The notes under the pieces were generated by a model. It ran no database searches. It had not been told where the DNA came from and saw only the letters and a list, made by a program, of their open reading frames with translations. Of a stretch of DNA of 64,000 bases, positions 33,413 to 44,482 are shown piece after piece. The translations under genes were made by a program, and so were the position numbers. The DNA is from Anomaloglossus baeobatrachus. Its lineage: Eukaryota > Chordata > Amphibia > Anura > Aromobatidae. The stretch is taken from contig NC_134356.1 in the NCBI RefSeq assembly GCF_048569485.1, positions 532,592,556 through 532,656,555 on the forward strand, read 5' to 3'. The number at the start of each line of letters is the position of its first letter. Positions within the stretch are counted from its first letter, which is position 1.

Positions 33413-33631
33413 GTTCTTTACAGTTAGAGCAGTCAGACTGTGGAATGCCGACCACAAGAGGTAGTAATGGCAGATACTATAACAGCTTTTAAAAAAGGGC
33501 TGGATGATTTCCTCAGTACACACAACATGGTTGGGTATAAGTGACTTAGTGACAAAATATATAACTGGTGAAGGAAGGATGGAACTAGATGGACCTAGGT
33601 CTTTTTGAAACCTAAGTAACTATGTAAATTT
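33413..33631 (+). pseudogene. L2/CR1-type LINE, 3' end (second piece)
   Basis: Continues the LINE after the duplicated GTTCT with FTVRAVRLWNA and FKKGLDDFLSTHN, then a 3' untranslated tail containing GATGGACCTAGGTC and ending in ...AACTATGTAA. This is the typical L2/CR1 3' end. Confidence 0.85.
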
Positions 33632-34600
33632 GAGGGGAAAAATCCAGAATGACTAAAACTAATTTGCATTTGAGTCTTATCTTAATTTTCAGTCTTATCA
33701 ATATATTTTATGGGGGGGTCCCCCATAATCGGAGAATTTTTGAGCTTCTAAACCAGGTACGAGTTGCAGTTTGTCTTCTGATTGCATCATTAATAATGGA
33801 GAAACTTTTATCAATGTTGTGACTGATGTCTGATCCTGAGTTACTGATATTTTGTGGTTGTGGAGTGAGACTTTGTATTCTTTAGAAAAGCATTGTATTT
33901 TCCCTTTCCTATGTATATTTCCTGTTTATCCAAAACAGTGTTATACAATTTAGGTATTATCTTCCTTTTTTTTCTGCTTCTGTAAAATTTAATCTCGCAA
34001 GTAATTATTTGCAATTACTCCAGAGTTCTGGTAGATTGTAATCGTAGCCATAAGAACGTTACAATCTTGACATCTTAGATCTGGGACAGAAAGTTTAACT
34101 CTTGTTTTGTACATGGAGAAGACCTAAAGCCCCCGTCACATTTAACGACTTACCAGCGATCCCGAAAACGATGTGACCTGATAGGGATCGCTGGTAAGCC
34201 GCTAGGTCGCTGGTGAGATGTCACACAGTCAGATCTTACCAACGACGCAGTAACGATCAGTGACCTGTATAACGATCTCGGCGGGTGTTGGGACTGTTAG
34301 GAGGCCGTTGGTAGGCGTCAAACACAGCGATGCGTCCTGCCCAGCAGGACATCACCTTTGAAGAAAATGGCCTGACCATTCAGCAACGACTAGAGATCTC
34401 ACAGCAGGGGCCTGATCGCTGGTAGGTGTCACACATGAGATCGCTGCTACGTCACGGAAAAGGTGACGCAGCAACGATCTTGTTCGCGATCTCGTGTGTG
34501 ACGCAGCCTTTAGTATTATTTATCAGGTGTTTAATACGTAGTTTAGATGTTTCTATTGCTCTAATCTTGTTTTAGGGATATTTGTCCTTTTCCCGTTAGC
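33632..34600 (-). pseudogene. L1-like LINE fragment, copy B (second piece)
   Basis: Parallels copy A (22345-22975) over nearly its whole length, for example AACTAATTTGCATTTGA, AACCAGGTACGAGTTGC and TTATCAGGTGTTTAATA. It is interrupted by a MITE at 34127-34510. Copy A supplies the empty site for that MITE. Confidence 0.55.
34127..34510. mobile_element. MITE with CGTCACA-type inverted ends
   Basis: Ends AAGCCCCCGTCACA and TGTGTGACGCAGCCTT are imperfect inverted repeats. The interior repeats ACGATC and GATCGCTGG words in both orientations. The uninterrupted copy A shows GACCTTAGAATTATT at this place. A TWA-type duplication would fit Harbinger; the class is uncertain. Confidence 0.7.
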
Positions 34601-35400
34601 AATTAGTGTGGGTGATGCGTGTGCTTTCTAGTTTGTAACGGTCTCAGTCTCCTGCTGTTTCCAAAGCAGCTCCAGTCTCATTTGGTATCACGTGAGCACA
34701 TTTGTGACTGACCGTGTCACACAGCTTGGATGTGTAGAGGAGGACATTGTCCCTATCAAAGTCTATGACACTCAGAGCAGCTCATAGACTCAGATGGAAA
34801 AAGTGAATTTCCATACAGAAGACGCAGAGTGAAACGGCAGGTCCAGATGACAAAAAGACCTGGAGTAGTACTTATAAGTACGTGAATGCACTGTCCATAC
34901 ACAGATTGGTAATAAACAGTGCAAAAAAAAAATTACCAGAGGACTGCTCTAGGGTGCATTTAACACAGAAAGCCAATTATTTTCTGCTATTTCTGCTGCA
35001 GGACATTGTGCACCCTCATAACTATCACATGGAGGGATAAATGGACTCAGAGACCATCAAAGTATGTGTATCATAATGGGCCTGTCCGCACATTGAGAGG
35101 TTAGAGTGTGAGCTCCGCAGACCAGTATGAGCGGTGACGTATGATCTGCCCCCTGACATTTGGAGTCTCCCTACATGAGCCGCACCCCAAGTAACGGCCT
35201 CCGGCACTGATAGCAGCTCATATAGAATGGCACACAGCCGTGCGGCCTGCAATGTCTGCTTCAGCTCTAATATCCGGACACATGTATGACCAGCACAGCT
35301 GCGGCTCTCTGTAACACCGTACACACAGCATGGCGGCTCAGCAACACTGAGCCCTCACCGCCGCGCATCACTGTATTAATGAGCTACAGTCTCCGCCCTT
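34601..35400. other. Upstream flank of TICRR, no gene recognised
   Basis: Moderately GC-rich, low-repeat DNA. Short open frames on either strand lack family features. This is the most single-copy-looking stretch before the gene. Confidence 0.5.
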
Positions 35401-35715
35401 TCCGGTTACGTAGCCAACACGTTCAACCCTTTAAAAGTTTAAATATGAGCATTAGCCAATCAAAGAGCAGTAAAGTGAAGATAGTCTTCACTCTGACCAA
35501 TCAGCAAGAGTCAAAAGAAACTTCAGTCATGAGTGATTTTTCCTGTTGACGTACTTTTCCCTGTCGATGGATTGACCAATCTCTGAGTGCGCTTGACGTG
35601 CTCCTGTCCAATCAGCGCGTACGTTGCCTAACGCGCGGCCGGTTTGATCGCTGTGATTGAGATACAGAAAAATGGCGGAGTCGGTGGCTGCGGCGCGCTG
35701 ACCCGGCCCGTCAGG
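35401..35715 (+). promoter_or_regulatory. TICRR: TICRR promoter with four CCAAT boxes
   Basis: Four forward CCAAT boxes lie at 35456, 35497, 35576 and 35608, spaced 41, 79 and 32 bp. CpG density rises from about 35580 onward. Multiple CCAAT boxes about 30-40 bp apart are a known NF-Y arrangement in cell-cycle promoters. No TATA box is evident. The transcription start is not identifiable but probably lies between 35620 and 35670. Confidence 0.6.
35672..35701 (+). CDS. Upstream ORF in the TICRR leader (9 codons)
   Basis: ATG at 35672 in a good context (A at -3, G at +4) reads MAESVAAAR and stops at 35699-35701, 14 bases before the main ATG. If the transcript starts upstream of 35672, this would reduce or regulate TICRR translation. 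Peptide function is not implied. Confidence 0.45.
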   Translation: MAESVAAAR

Positions 35716-36351
35716 ATGGCGGCGTCTTACAATGTGGTGTTGCTGGTGGACGCGGCGGAGCAGGAGCTGAAGGAGCGGGTGACGCTGCTGTCCCTGCGGC
35801 TGCTGAACTTCCTGACGTGCCGGGCGGGCCTCGGCCGGGTCCGCTGGAGTTACCGCTTCCTGAACTCTATGGGGGGGCGCTGCAGACCTCCGCGCCGCTC
35901 CGACCTCCGGGAGCTGGGGCCCCGCAGCTGGGCAGAGTATGAGGAGGAGCTGGAGGCGTGCTGGCAGCGGGCACGGCACAGCCGGAGCTCCGGGGCCTCC
36001 CGGGCCGCGCTCACACACACCGCGCTCATGGACACCGTGTCTGACGTGCAGTGGGACCGGCCGGACATCACGTCTCCAGCCAAGCCGGGCGTGCTGCGGG
36101 CCCGGAGGGGAGGACGGCTGCTGGACGAGCCCCAGGACTCCCCCTCAGAGATGGCGGCCGGGCCAGGCTGCAGGAACGCGGTATTCGTGCTGTCTCCCTG
36201 CCCGCACTCCCGGGAACAGCTCTCACACTTCACCGGGGGCGACACCGGCCGCCAGGACGTGACCGACAAGCTGCTGTCCCGGGGGCTGCACCACATCGTC
36301 ACCCAGCGGAGGCTCACCCTGTACTGGCTGGACACGGCGGACTGGGCGCAG
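35716..36351 (+). CDS. TICRR: TICRR (Treslin) coding exon 1
   Basis: 212 codons from ATG 35716 (context AGGATGG) to a consensus donor CAG|GTGAGC at 36351/36352, phase 0. The protein starts MAASYNVVLLVDAAEQE and carries RSDLRELGPRSWAEYEEELEA, WDRPDITSPAKP, AVFVLSPCPHS and LTLYWLDTADW. These match, in order, the N-terminus of vertebrate Treslin as I recall it (human has DFRELGSRSWEDFEEELEA, WDRPEITSPTKP and FYWVDTTEW). Treslin, the counterpart of yeast Sld3, works with MTBP and TopBP1 in the nucleus to load CDC45 and fire replication origins under S-CDK control. This N-terminal part begins with a vWA-like beta-strand; the Sld3-like and TopBP1-binding parts would lie in later exons. No in-frame ATG lies upstream. 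Confidence 0.92.
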
Positions 36352-36399
36352 GTGAGCGGGGTGTGCTGGGGGCTGTATTGTATAAGAAAAAGACCTCGC

Positions 36400-36820
36400 A
36401 TCACCTCACGTAGGTGCTCAGGAGAAAAATAGAATAACAGTACGTGGTAACTCCGGCACACTAACTATTTCCCATAAAGATCAAAAAGACACAAAATTGA
36501 TGTCAAAATCCTTTTCTTTATTTTGTCAGTGCAAAAAATGTGAGGAAAGTGCTGTACAAGGTCCGCCAGGTAACGTTTCGGCCAACCGGCCTTCCTCAGG
36601 TTGGACAAACTAAATATTTACAGATTTGGAAAGAATACAAAACAGGAAAAAAAAGGATATCCATCAATATGAGTAACAAAGCATGTGGAGATACAAGAGA
36701 CACCTAGTCGAGTACAATGGGTACATGGAGTGAAAACAATATAGAACCAAGGGCATATGTCATGGTTTGGGGATCAAGGAATAATAGGGAGGGTAAGGCA
36801 CTTAGGAGTCATATATAGAT
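36400..36820 (-). repeat. Interspersed repeat, class unclear (Penelope-like remnant possible)
   Basis: On the minus strand a CTGAGGA...GAAACG block (about 36568-36598) sits between non-coding flanks, resembling the layout at 19601-20450. The hammerhead helices do not form well, so only the repeat itself is claimed. Confidence 0.4.
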
Positions 36821-36904
36821 AATGGGAGTGCGTGATTGTCATAAGTGCAAATGCACATCCTGATGGAAGGATAGTTAGAATATGATTCAGGTCGGTTCCA
36901 TACC

Positions 36905-37090
36905 TTTTCTGGGGTGGGGGGGGGGGCTTGTAGGTCCTTTACCCATTTTTCTGGGGTGGGGGGGGCTTGTAGGTCCTTTACCTTTTTCGGGGTGGGGCTT
37001 TTAGGTCCTTTACCTTTTTTGGCGTTGGGTGGGGCTTTTAGGTCCTTTACCTTTTTCGAGGTTGGGGGGGGCTTGTAGGTCCTTAATCTT
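36905..37090. repeat. Minisatellite of about 35-45 bp, five irregular units
   Basis: Phrases GGGGCTTGTAGGTCCTTTACC or GGGGCTTTTAGGTCC recur five times, separated by G-runs of varying length. Confidence 0.8.
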
Positions 37091-37378
37091 TTCTGGGTGT
37101 GGTGCGTCATACCCGGAGGACAGAATTTCAGGTTACCCCCATTGTAGGCTGTGAGCTGCCATGGAGCCCTCTCTATAGGTGTGCTGGGGCCAGCCAGCAG
37201 AAAAATCTGTATATAGCGCCAACATAGTCCACAGCACTTTACCATTAAAGAGAGCCTGTCGGGTCCCCTCTTCCCTCCAGCCCAGCAGCATTCAAGGCTG
37301 TATACCCAAATTCCCTCCCTAACTGGCCCTGTATAATGCCATTTACTAATATGAATGAAAAAAAGTAAAAAAAAAAAC

Positions 37379-39473
37379 TAAGGCCTTGTGCACACGTGTG
37401 TTTTTCGGGTGCAATTTTGCTCCCAAAACTTCATGAATTTCCTTCCCCAGCAAACTCTGAGATTTCATTTTTGCCGTGCGCACATTGCAGTTTATTTTGG
37501 CTGCATCTTTGTGGTGACCACAGAAATGCATTTTGTCCCTGTTATCTGGCTGAGGGGGTAGGAGCGAGTGCTTCATACTCACCGATGTGGCTGTCACACT
37601 GTTCCCGCAGCCACACATTCTTTTTCCCAGGCCACTCATTAAGGTCATACATATTCATTGCTTCCCCCAGCGTCTGTGATTGGTTGCAATCAGACGCGCT
37701 CCCATGCTGAGTGACAGCGTTTCTGTGGCTTCCTATCACAGACCCTGGGGGGCGGGTCTATATCGTACAGTAAAATTAAAGGGAACCGATCAGCAGAAAT
37801 TTCGCCCAAAACCTAAAAGATTCCCCCTCTGCAGCTCCTGTGCTGCATTCTAGCAAGGTATTGTACCCCCTGTGAGACCAAAATAAAGACTTTATAAAGT
37901 CTTACCTTTTCCTATGCAATCTTTTTTTTTATAGTCACGAGGGCGGGCTCTTTTGCGTCCGTTATTCTCCCGCCTGGTCCTCTATGCCCTCCGCCATTGC
38001 TCCATTCCATAGCTGATGACACCGCCCAGTGCTCCTGCGGTCCCCGCGCATGCCCAATGCCAGTCTCACGGGACTTAGCACAGTGTGACCGCTGGTGATG
38101 TGTGCGCCGGCACGAGATGGTGGGCGGCGCTGTGATTGTCCTCAGCAAGTACCCGCCCATAATCTCGTGCTCGCGCTTTCTTCTCTGCCTCCACCCTTCT
38201 GCACAAGTGCTGGCCATATGACCCCACTTCACCTTCCATTTAATGCTCCAGGGAAAGATGGGTAAGAGGTGACGTGGGGTCATCTGGCCAGCGCTTGCGC
38301 AGAACGGTGGAGGCAGAAGGGAGAGCGCGAGCACGAGATTATGGGCGGGCACTTGCTGATGACAATCACTGCGCCGCCCACTATCTCGTGCCTGCGCACA
38401 CATCACCAGCGGTCACACTGTGCTAAGTGCTCAGTCCCGTAAGACTGGCGCGGGGACCGCAGGAGCACTGGGCGGTGTCATCAGCTATGGAATGGAGCGA
38501 TGGGGGACGGCATAAAGGACCAGGAGGGAGAATAACGGACGCAAGAGAGCCCGCCACAGTGAGTATAAAAAAAGATTGCATAGGAAAAGGTAAGACTTTA
38601 TAAAGTCTTTATTTTGGTCTCACAGGGGGCACAATAGCAACAGGAACCTTGCTAGAATGCAGCACAGGAGCTGCAGAGGGGCAATCTTTTAGGTTTTGGG
38701 TGAAATTTCTGCTGACAGGTTCCCTTTAATAAATAAATTGGCGTATGATCCCCCCGTATTATGATACCAACACAGATAAAGCCCGACTGCTGGGGGCTGG
38801 TATTCTCAGGCTGGAAATACCCATTGTTAATGGGCGCCCACCCAGCCTAAAAATATCAGCCAGCAGCCACCCAGGATTGTCACATCCATTAGATGTTACA
38901 ACCTCGACACTTTACCCAGCTTTTCCCAATTGCGCTGGTGCGGTGGCAGTCGGGGTAATAAGTGAGTTAATGACAGCCACTAAGTCCTAGATTAGTGATA
39001 GCAGGCGTCTGAGACACCCCCCATCATTAATCTGTATGTGAACGTAAATAAACACAAACACCGAAAAAAATCCTTTATTTGCAATAAAAGACAAAAAAAA
39101 CCCTCTTTCACCCCTTTATTAACCAGAAAGGCACCCAGGTCCGATGTAATCCACACGAGGTCCCATGACGCTTCCACCACTGCTACACCTGAAGCTCACA
39201 GCGAGCACCAGACAACATGACTGCCTGCTGTTAGCTTCATGCAGCAACTGAAATGAGCTGCGCGAATAGCGGGGACGTCACTCAGGTTAGCCGCGGCCAC
39301 AACAGGAGTCCTCCACCTGTGACCAGAAATCACCTGAGTGACGTCATCGCTGATCGCGCAGCTCACCTCGGTCGTGTGTGGAGCAGTCAGCTTCAGATGG
39401 TGTGTTTTTTGGGGGGCCAAAAACGTGCATCTTTGTGGTCACCATAAAGATGCAACGTGCACACACAGCCTTA
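37379..39473. mobile_element. Harbinger-like non-autonomous element hosting a fold-back element
   Basis: Ends TAAGGCCTTGTGCACACG and CGTGCACACACAGCCTTA form inverted repeats; GCATCTTTGTGGTCACC-type blocks just inside both ends are also inverted. The interior right of the fold-back (38730-39200) matches a dispersed frog-type repeat with no protein. Target duplication is ambiguous (TAA-like). Confidence 0.65.
37780..38725. mobile_element. 946-bp fold-back (palindromic) element with TTAA ends
   Basis: TTAA flanks both ends (37776-37779 and 38726-38729), with AGGGAACC and its complement at the termini. Nearly the entire length is self-complementary: the left arm (37780 to about 38240) pairs with the right arm (about 38260 to 38725) including GACTTTATAAAGTC and the GC-rich centre, leaving only a small loop. 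It could form a very long hairpin. There is no coding sequence. Confidence 0.88.
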
Positions 39474-39489
39474 TAGTGCTCGTTCTCTG

Positions 39490-39963
39490 TATGCTAATTA
39501 GACCCGTGACTAGTCATAAGGGCACTAGTTCCCCTGACTAGTCATCCCTTTTTTCCATGTTACCTTGCCCCTATGGGTGTGAGAACATGATTTCCACAAG
39601 TCCTGGTCACCACAGCTCCTGGAAATCTCGCGCATGCATGCAGTTCGGCTGTGCCAGTGTGCCTCAGCAGCAGGGTGCATGCATAGGTGGACTGCGCATG
39701 ACCAGAAGTTGAGAAGATGGCTCCCATGCACCACTTCTGTTCATGTGCAGTGGGCCAAATGAAGCCAGGAAGCTTACACCCTGCCTCAAAGGTATACAGA
39801 CAGGGCAGAAATGAGCCGCGCGCATGCTTCAGATTTCCAGGAGCTGGCGGCGACACCGCCTCATGGAAATTATCATGCCCACAGGGGCATGACAACACAG
39901 AAAAATGGCCAACTAGTCAGGGGAGCTAACGCTCCTAAAACTAGTCATAGGCCTAATAGCATA
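39490..39963. mobile_element. Fold-back MITE rich in ACTAGTCA
   Basis: The left end TATGCTAATTAGACC and right end GGCCTAATAGCATA are inverted; CCCCTGACTAGT blocks inside both ends are also inverted. The centre is GC-rich with no protein. A related phrase occurs near 46140-46270. Confidence 0.7.
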
Positions 39964-40449
39964 GGGACAGGGTAACGTCTAAATCCAGTGGCCAGAGGGA
40001 CCTCTGCTGACGTCATGCCCATGTGACCAGAAAGGGGCGGGGCCTCCACCGACATTGCTCATACCAAGAAGATAGATACATTATTCTTTTAAGTCCATGT
40101 CGGCATTATAGTTGATTATAATAGAAGCGGGGGTCTGCATGAGTATAGTGGACGGGAAGAAACTTTACCATGCCCTCTAAGGAAGCTCGTCACGCCCCCA
40201 GGTCCTTCTACCCACTTGGATTTAGCCACAACCATAGGAACAGCAAGGGCTATAAGTGGGTTGTTTTTTTGTTTGTTTTTTTGTCTTTAAAAAAAAAAAA
40301 AACAATTCATATTAGTGAATAGCAGTATACAGGGCTGGTTAGGGAGGGAATTTGGCCATGGCCATACAGGAAAGAATGCTGCTGGGTTGGAGGGCAGAGG
40401 GGATCTGACAGGTTCTCTTTTGGCTGTGACATGTACAGACAATACAGAC
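39964..40449. other. Intron 1 spacer, no gene
   Basis: Contains repeat fragments, with a GACGTCATGCCCATGTGACC phrase related to 62540-62660, and a T/A-rich stretch at 40262-40302. No coding signal. Confidence 0.5.
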
Positions 40450-40452
40450 TAA

Positions 40453-40819
40453 GGCTATGTGCGCACGTTGCGTACAGTCACTGCAGAAATTTCTGCAGCG
40501 ATCTGAAGAGCACACGTGCGCTTCAAATCACTGCAGAAAATGTCCGTAGCGAAAAAAAAAAAAGCAGATTCCATGCGCTCTGACTGCAGCTCCTCCCATA
40601 GACAGAGCGGGAGCTGCCGGCAAAGCGCACGGAATAAGTGACATGTCACTTCTCAGAACGCGCGCTTCGGGCAGCAGCTGAAGCACTGCGCTCTAAGACG
40701 CCACCTGCGCACGGCTCCTGCATAATCTTCATAGATTATGCAGGGGACGCAGGACGCATGCAGTTACGCTGCGCTACAAAGCATAACTGCATGTAATTAT
40801 GCAATGTGCGCACATAGCC
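40453..40819. mobile_element. Harbinger-like MITE (367 bp)
   Basis: GGCTATGTGCGCACGTTGCG at the left and GTGCGCACATAGCC at the right, flanked by TAA at 40450-40452 and 40820-40822. Same end sequence family as the MITE at 23658. Confidence 0.85.
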
Positions 40820-40876
40820 TAACATGTAGTTCAACAAGAGTATAGATGGCACACATCTACAGCTGGCACAGGTCTC

Positions 40877-41030
40877 GTATGGATGGCAGGCGTCCCCCTG
40901 TGCTGCCCGTGGCCCCCTATGGATGGCACACGTCCCCCTGTGCTGCCCGTGGCCCCCTATGGATGGCACACGTCCCCCTGTGCTGCCCGTGGCCCCCTAT
41001 GGATGGCACACGTCCCCCTGTGTTTGATAT
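40877..41030. repeat. 40-bp minisatellite, four units
   Basis: TATGGATGGCACACGTCCCC-type units start at about 40878, 40918, 40958 and 40998. Confidence 0.9.
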
Positions 41031-41204
41031 GACCCCCATGCTGCTGCCCATAGTAAAATTAAAAAACTCTTTCCTTACCTTCCCCCATGCTGTCCTCCCT
41101 CGTGTCTCCCTGCATATTATATGAGTGAGAGCAGATCTGCAGCCTTCACCAGCCTCCAGCACCGCTCCAGAGCTGCTCCAACCTCCCCTGGGCCCTGCAG
41201 TATA

Positions 41205-41297
41205 TAATCCAAATATTAGGATTATAAGACGCACCCCTACTTTCCCCCAAAATTTGGGGGAACAAAAGTGCGTCTTATAAAGCGAAAAATACGGTAC
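41205..41297. repeat. MITE end with ATAAGACGCAC inverted repeats
   Basis: TTATAAGACGCACCCC and GTGCGTCTTATAAAG are inverted around a CCCAAAATTTGGG centre, ending GAAAAATACGGTA. The same end starts again at 63955. Confidence 0.7.
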
Positions 41298-41937
41298 ATT
41301 GTTTGCTTCATTTAGGTGTACGAGTGCTTGTTTTTTGCGGAGCGAGACAACCTTTATTGATAAGTGTGGGTTAGATATGACATTTTAATAGCTTCTTGCA
41401 GCATTTTTTTTCAGTAATTCAGCAACAAAAAAAAACACACTTTTGGCATTTAAAATTTAGTTGTTAACCAAATGAGTTATTTGGAAACTTGGATAGATTG
41501 GACTTTTCTGTACTACACACGTTTATTCTTAATAAGGGAAAGTCGGATGATTCAAACCTTTTTGTTTTATATCATATTTTTTATTTTTTTAACCCTTTTT
41601 ACTGTATTAGTCCCCCCCCCTCAAAAAATTTCAATTTCAAAACACTGTCATAGGTCAATCATGGAAAAATAAAATTAGTTATGGGTCTCAATTTTTTATT
41701 TTCTAATTTCTAAAACATATATTACCACAGTAAAATAAAAAAACCCTCGATCAGTTTGGTATCACTGCTGAAGAACCGGGTTGCCGGGGTCTTTTTTTTT
41801 TTTTTTCCAATTTCATCATTTCACAGTACTTTCTTCATTTTTAAGGACTTTGACAAAATGAATGGGGTAGTTCTGAACTATAATTCGATCTGCAAGAAAA
41901 ACAAGCAATCTTACAGCGCTCGGTCAAAATCCAAAAG
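41298..41937. other. AT-rich repeat fragments, no gene
   Basis: Dispersed-repeat-like AT-rich DNA with homopolymers (A/T runs near 41405, 41790). No coding signal. Confidence 0.5.
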
Positions 41938-42013
41938 CATAAAGTGAACCTGTCAGGTGCAATATGCACTCAGAACCACGAGCAGTTCTGGGTGCATATT
42001 GTTAATCCCTGCC

Positions 42014-42713
42014 TAAGGGTACCGTCACACTTTAGCAACGCTCCAGCGATCTGACCTGGTCAGGATCGCTGGTGAGTCGCTACATGGTCACTGGTGAGCT
42101 GTCAATCAGGCAGATCTCACCAGTGACCAGCCCCCAGCGACGCGTGGAAGCGATGCTGCGCTTGGTAACTAAGGTAAATATCGGGTAACCAAGCACTTGG
42201 TTAACGGATATTTACCTTGGTTACCAGCGGACATCGCTTAGCGCTTGCTCCCTGCACTCATAGCCAGAGTACACATCGGGTTAATAAACAAACTGCTTTG
42301 CTTATTTACCTGATGTGTACTCCGGCTACGTGTGCAGGGAGCCGGCACTGGCAGCCTGAGAGCGGCAGACGCTAGTAACCGAGGTAAATATCGGGTAACC
42401 AAGTAAAGGGCTTCGCTTGGTTACCCGATATTTACCTTGGTTACAGCTTAGCGCAGGATGCCAGAAGCCAGCTCCCTGCTCACTGCACATTCAGATCGTT
42501 GCTCTCTTGCTGTCAAACACAGCGATGTGTGCTTCACAGCAGGAGAACAACGTCCAAAAAATGAACCAGAGCAGTGTGTAACGAGCAGCGATTTCACAGC
42601 AGGGGCCAGATCGCTGCTCAGTGTCACACACAGCGAGATCACTAATGAGGTCACTGGTGCGTCACAAAAACCGTGACTCAGCAGCGATCTCGCTATGTGA
42701 GAAGTACCTCTAA
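42014..42713. mobile_element. MITE with GGTACCGTCACA ends
   Basis: GGGTACCGTCACACTTTAGC at the left and GCTATGTGAGAAGTACCTC at the right are imperfect inverted repeats. The centre has inverted GGTAAATATCGGGTAACCAAG blocks. Related to the MITE at 34127. Confidence 0.7.
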
Positions 42714-42980
42714 CTGTCCCTGTATACACTAGCATAGATAAAGGAACTAATATATATTAACCCCTAAAAACATCAATTTTATTAGAATCTCTTAAAACAT
42801 CCAAAAAGACACAATAATTAACCTAATGTGCACAGGTCAAGAAGTGAGGAGGGTTAAAGATAAAGTCCTAAAAATAGACCTCCCTCCTCTCCAGGGACAG
42901 CCCTCGTGGAGTGGGGGCACCATACTGTATCGTGTATTACCAGGGTGCCGACCCCCGCGTGAGGTAGGGGTTAGCTAGGA

Positions 42981-43158
42981 CAGAGCTCCAGTCCTCAAGG
43001 CCCACCAACAGTGCAGGTTTTTGGGATTTCCTTAGTATTGCACAGATGTTAATGTAATTACCTGCCCAGGTGCTGGTTCCAACTACAGTACAATGCTAAG
43101 GAAATCCTGAAAACATGCACTGTTGGTGGGCCTTGAGGACTGGAGTTGGGGAACCCTG
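42981..43158. mobile_element. hAT-type MITE (178 bp)
   Basis: An 8-bp duplication AGCTAGGA (42973-42980 and 43159-43166) flanks inverted ends CAGAGCTCCAGTCCTC and GGACTGGAGTTGGGGAACCCTG. The two arms share CAAGGCCCACCAACAGTGCA and its complement. Confidence 0.92.
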
Positions 43159-43465
43159 AGCTAGGAGATTGATATTAGGGTTTATGTTTTGACTAGACAA
43201 ACCCATATCCCACCCAACCTCTGTTAACGACCTGCCCCTGACCCCACTAAATGATTGTGAGGCAATTGAGGTATACATGATCCTCTTTTAAGCATATCTC
43301 ACTGGCTATCCTTACTGAGCACTTTTTGCACTTTATTATTAGATTTGAGCACCTTTCATACCTGCCGTTAGGGTACTCTAGGGTAGGCTAAGGATAGCCG
43401 TCGATGAGTGGGGGCGCCATATAGTTTCCTTTAGGGTGCCAACCCCCGCGTGAGGTAGTGGACAG

Positions 43466-44135
43466 CAGGGCTGTGGAGTCGGTAAACCAAACCTTTGACT
43501 CCGACTCCTCAATTTCTCTTGCACCGACTCCGGCTCCTACATATATTGCTTATAGTTAGGTGAAAAATTTATTGTTATACATGAACATGTGTATGTGAAC
43601 ATCAGACATTTAATATTTTTTATGATACAATAATCAAGATATTTGGGTAGAACATAAAATATATTTATTGGAATACAACTTTAGATCACAAACTGTAATA
43701 AATTGTAAATATGTAATACACGATGTAATATATAGATTACATATATACATATATATCTTTGTGTGTGTGTGTATATATGTGTATAAATACAATGTGTGTG
43801 TGTGTGTGTATATGTATGTATATATATATATGTATATATATATGTGTATATATTTACAATTTATTAGTTTTGTGTTCTAAAGTTGTATTCCAATAAATGT
43901 TTTATGTTCTATCTAAATATCTTGATTATTGTATCATAAAAATGATTAAATGTCTGATGTTCACATTGTACTACAATTTATTTTTCACTTAAATATAAGC
44001 ATTATACTAAATGTTATTTAGTAAAATATTCAGCACATTCTGCATTGCACTACTGTCCCCAATTTATTATATATTTTAGGAGTCGGTGCATTTTATTCCG
44101 ACTCCACCAAAATGAACTCCGACTCCACAGCCCTG
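43466..44135. mobile_element. hAT-type MITE (670 bp)
   Basis: An 8-bp duplication GTGGACAG (43458-43465 and 44136-44143) flanks ends CAGGGCTGTGGAGTCGG and CCGACTCCACAGCCCTG. An inner inverted repeat (about 43640-43700 with 43850-43925) surrounds mixed TA/GT simple repeats. Confidence 0.92.
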
Positions 44136-44365
44136 GTGGACAGGAGGATGTTTATTTTTAGGGCTTTATCTTTATCCCTTCTACCTGTGCACATTAGGTT
44201 AATTTTTGTGTCTTTTTGGATGTTTTAAAATTGATGTTTTTAAGGGTTAATATATTGTTTTTCAAAACCTTCCCTTTTATTTTAATACTAGAAGGTGGCC
44301 CGATTCTACGCATCGGGTATTCTAGAATTTACGTATTGTGTAGTTAATGTATGATTTTTGTTATA

Positions 44366-44482
44366 TATAGATAGATATATAGATATAGATATAGATATAG
44401 ATATAGATATAGATAGATATAGATAGATATAGATAGATATAGATAGATATAGATAGATATAGATAGATATAGATATATAGAT
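44366..44482. repeat. GATA-type microsatellite
   Basis: Mixed ATAG/ATATAG repeats over about 117 bp. Confidence 0.95.

Larger units (their letters stand above)
42749..44267. mobile_element. Fold-back element with about 100-bp inverted ends, split by two hAT MITEs
   Basis: The left arm (42749-42890; ATTAACCCCTAAAAACATC, CACATTAGGTT complement) is inverted at 44155-44267. The two arms also carry CCCCCGCGTGAGGTAG in repeated form (about 42953 and 43445). Two hAT-type MITEs interrupt it at 42981 and 43466. Confidence 0.65.

Noticed and set aside
35527-36461. Antisense open frames over TICRR exon 1
   Set aside because: Shadows of a GC-rich coding exon; the sense frame has the Treslin match and splice sites.
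36560-36615. Possible hammerhead on the minus strand (CTGAGGA ... GAAACG)
   Set aside because: Core-like words are present, but stem I and the cleavage triplet do not fit the required geometry.
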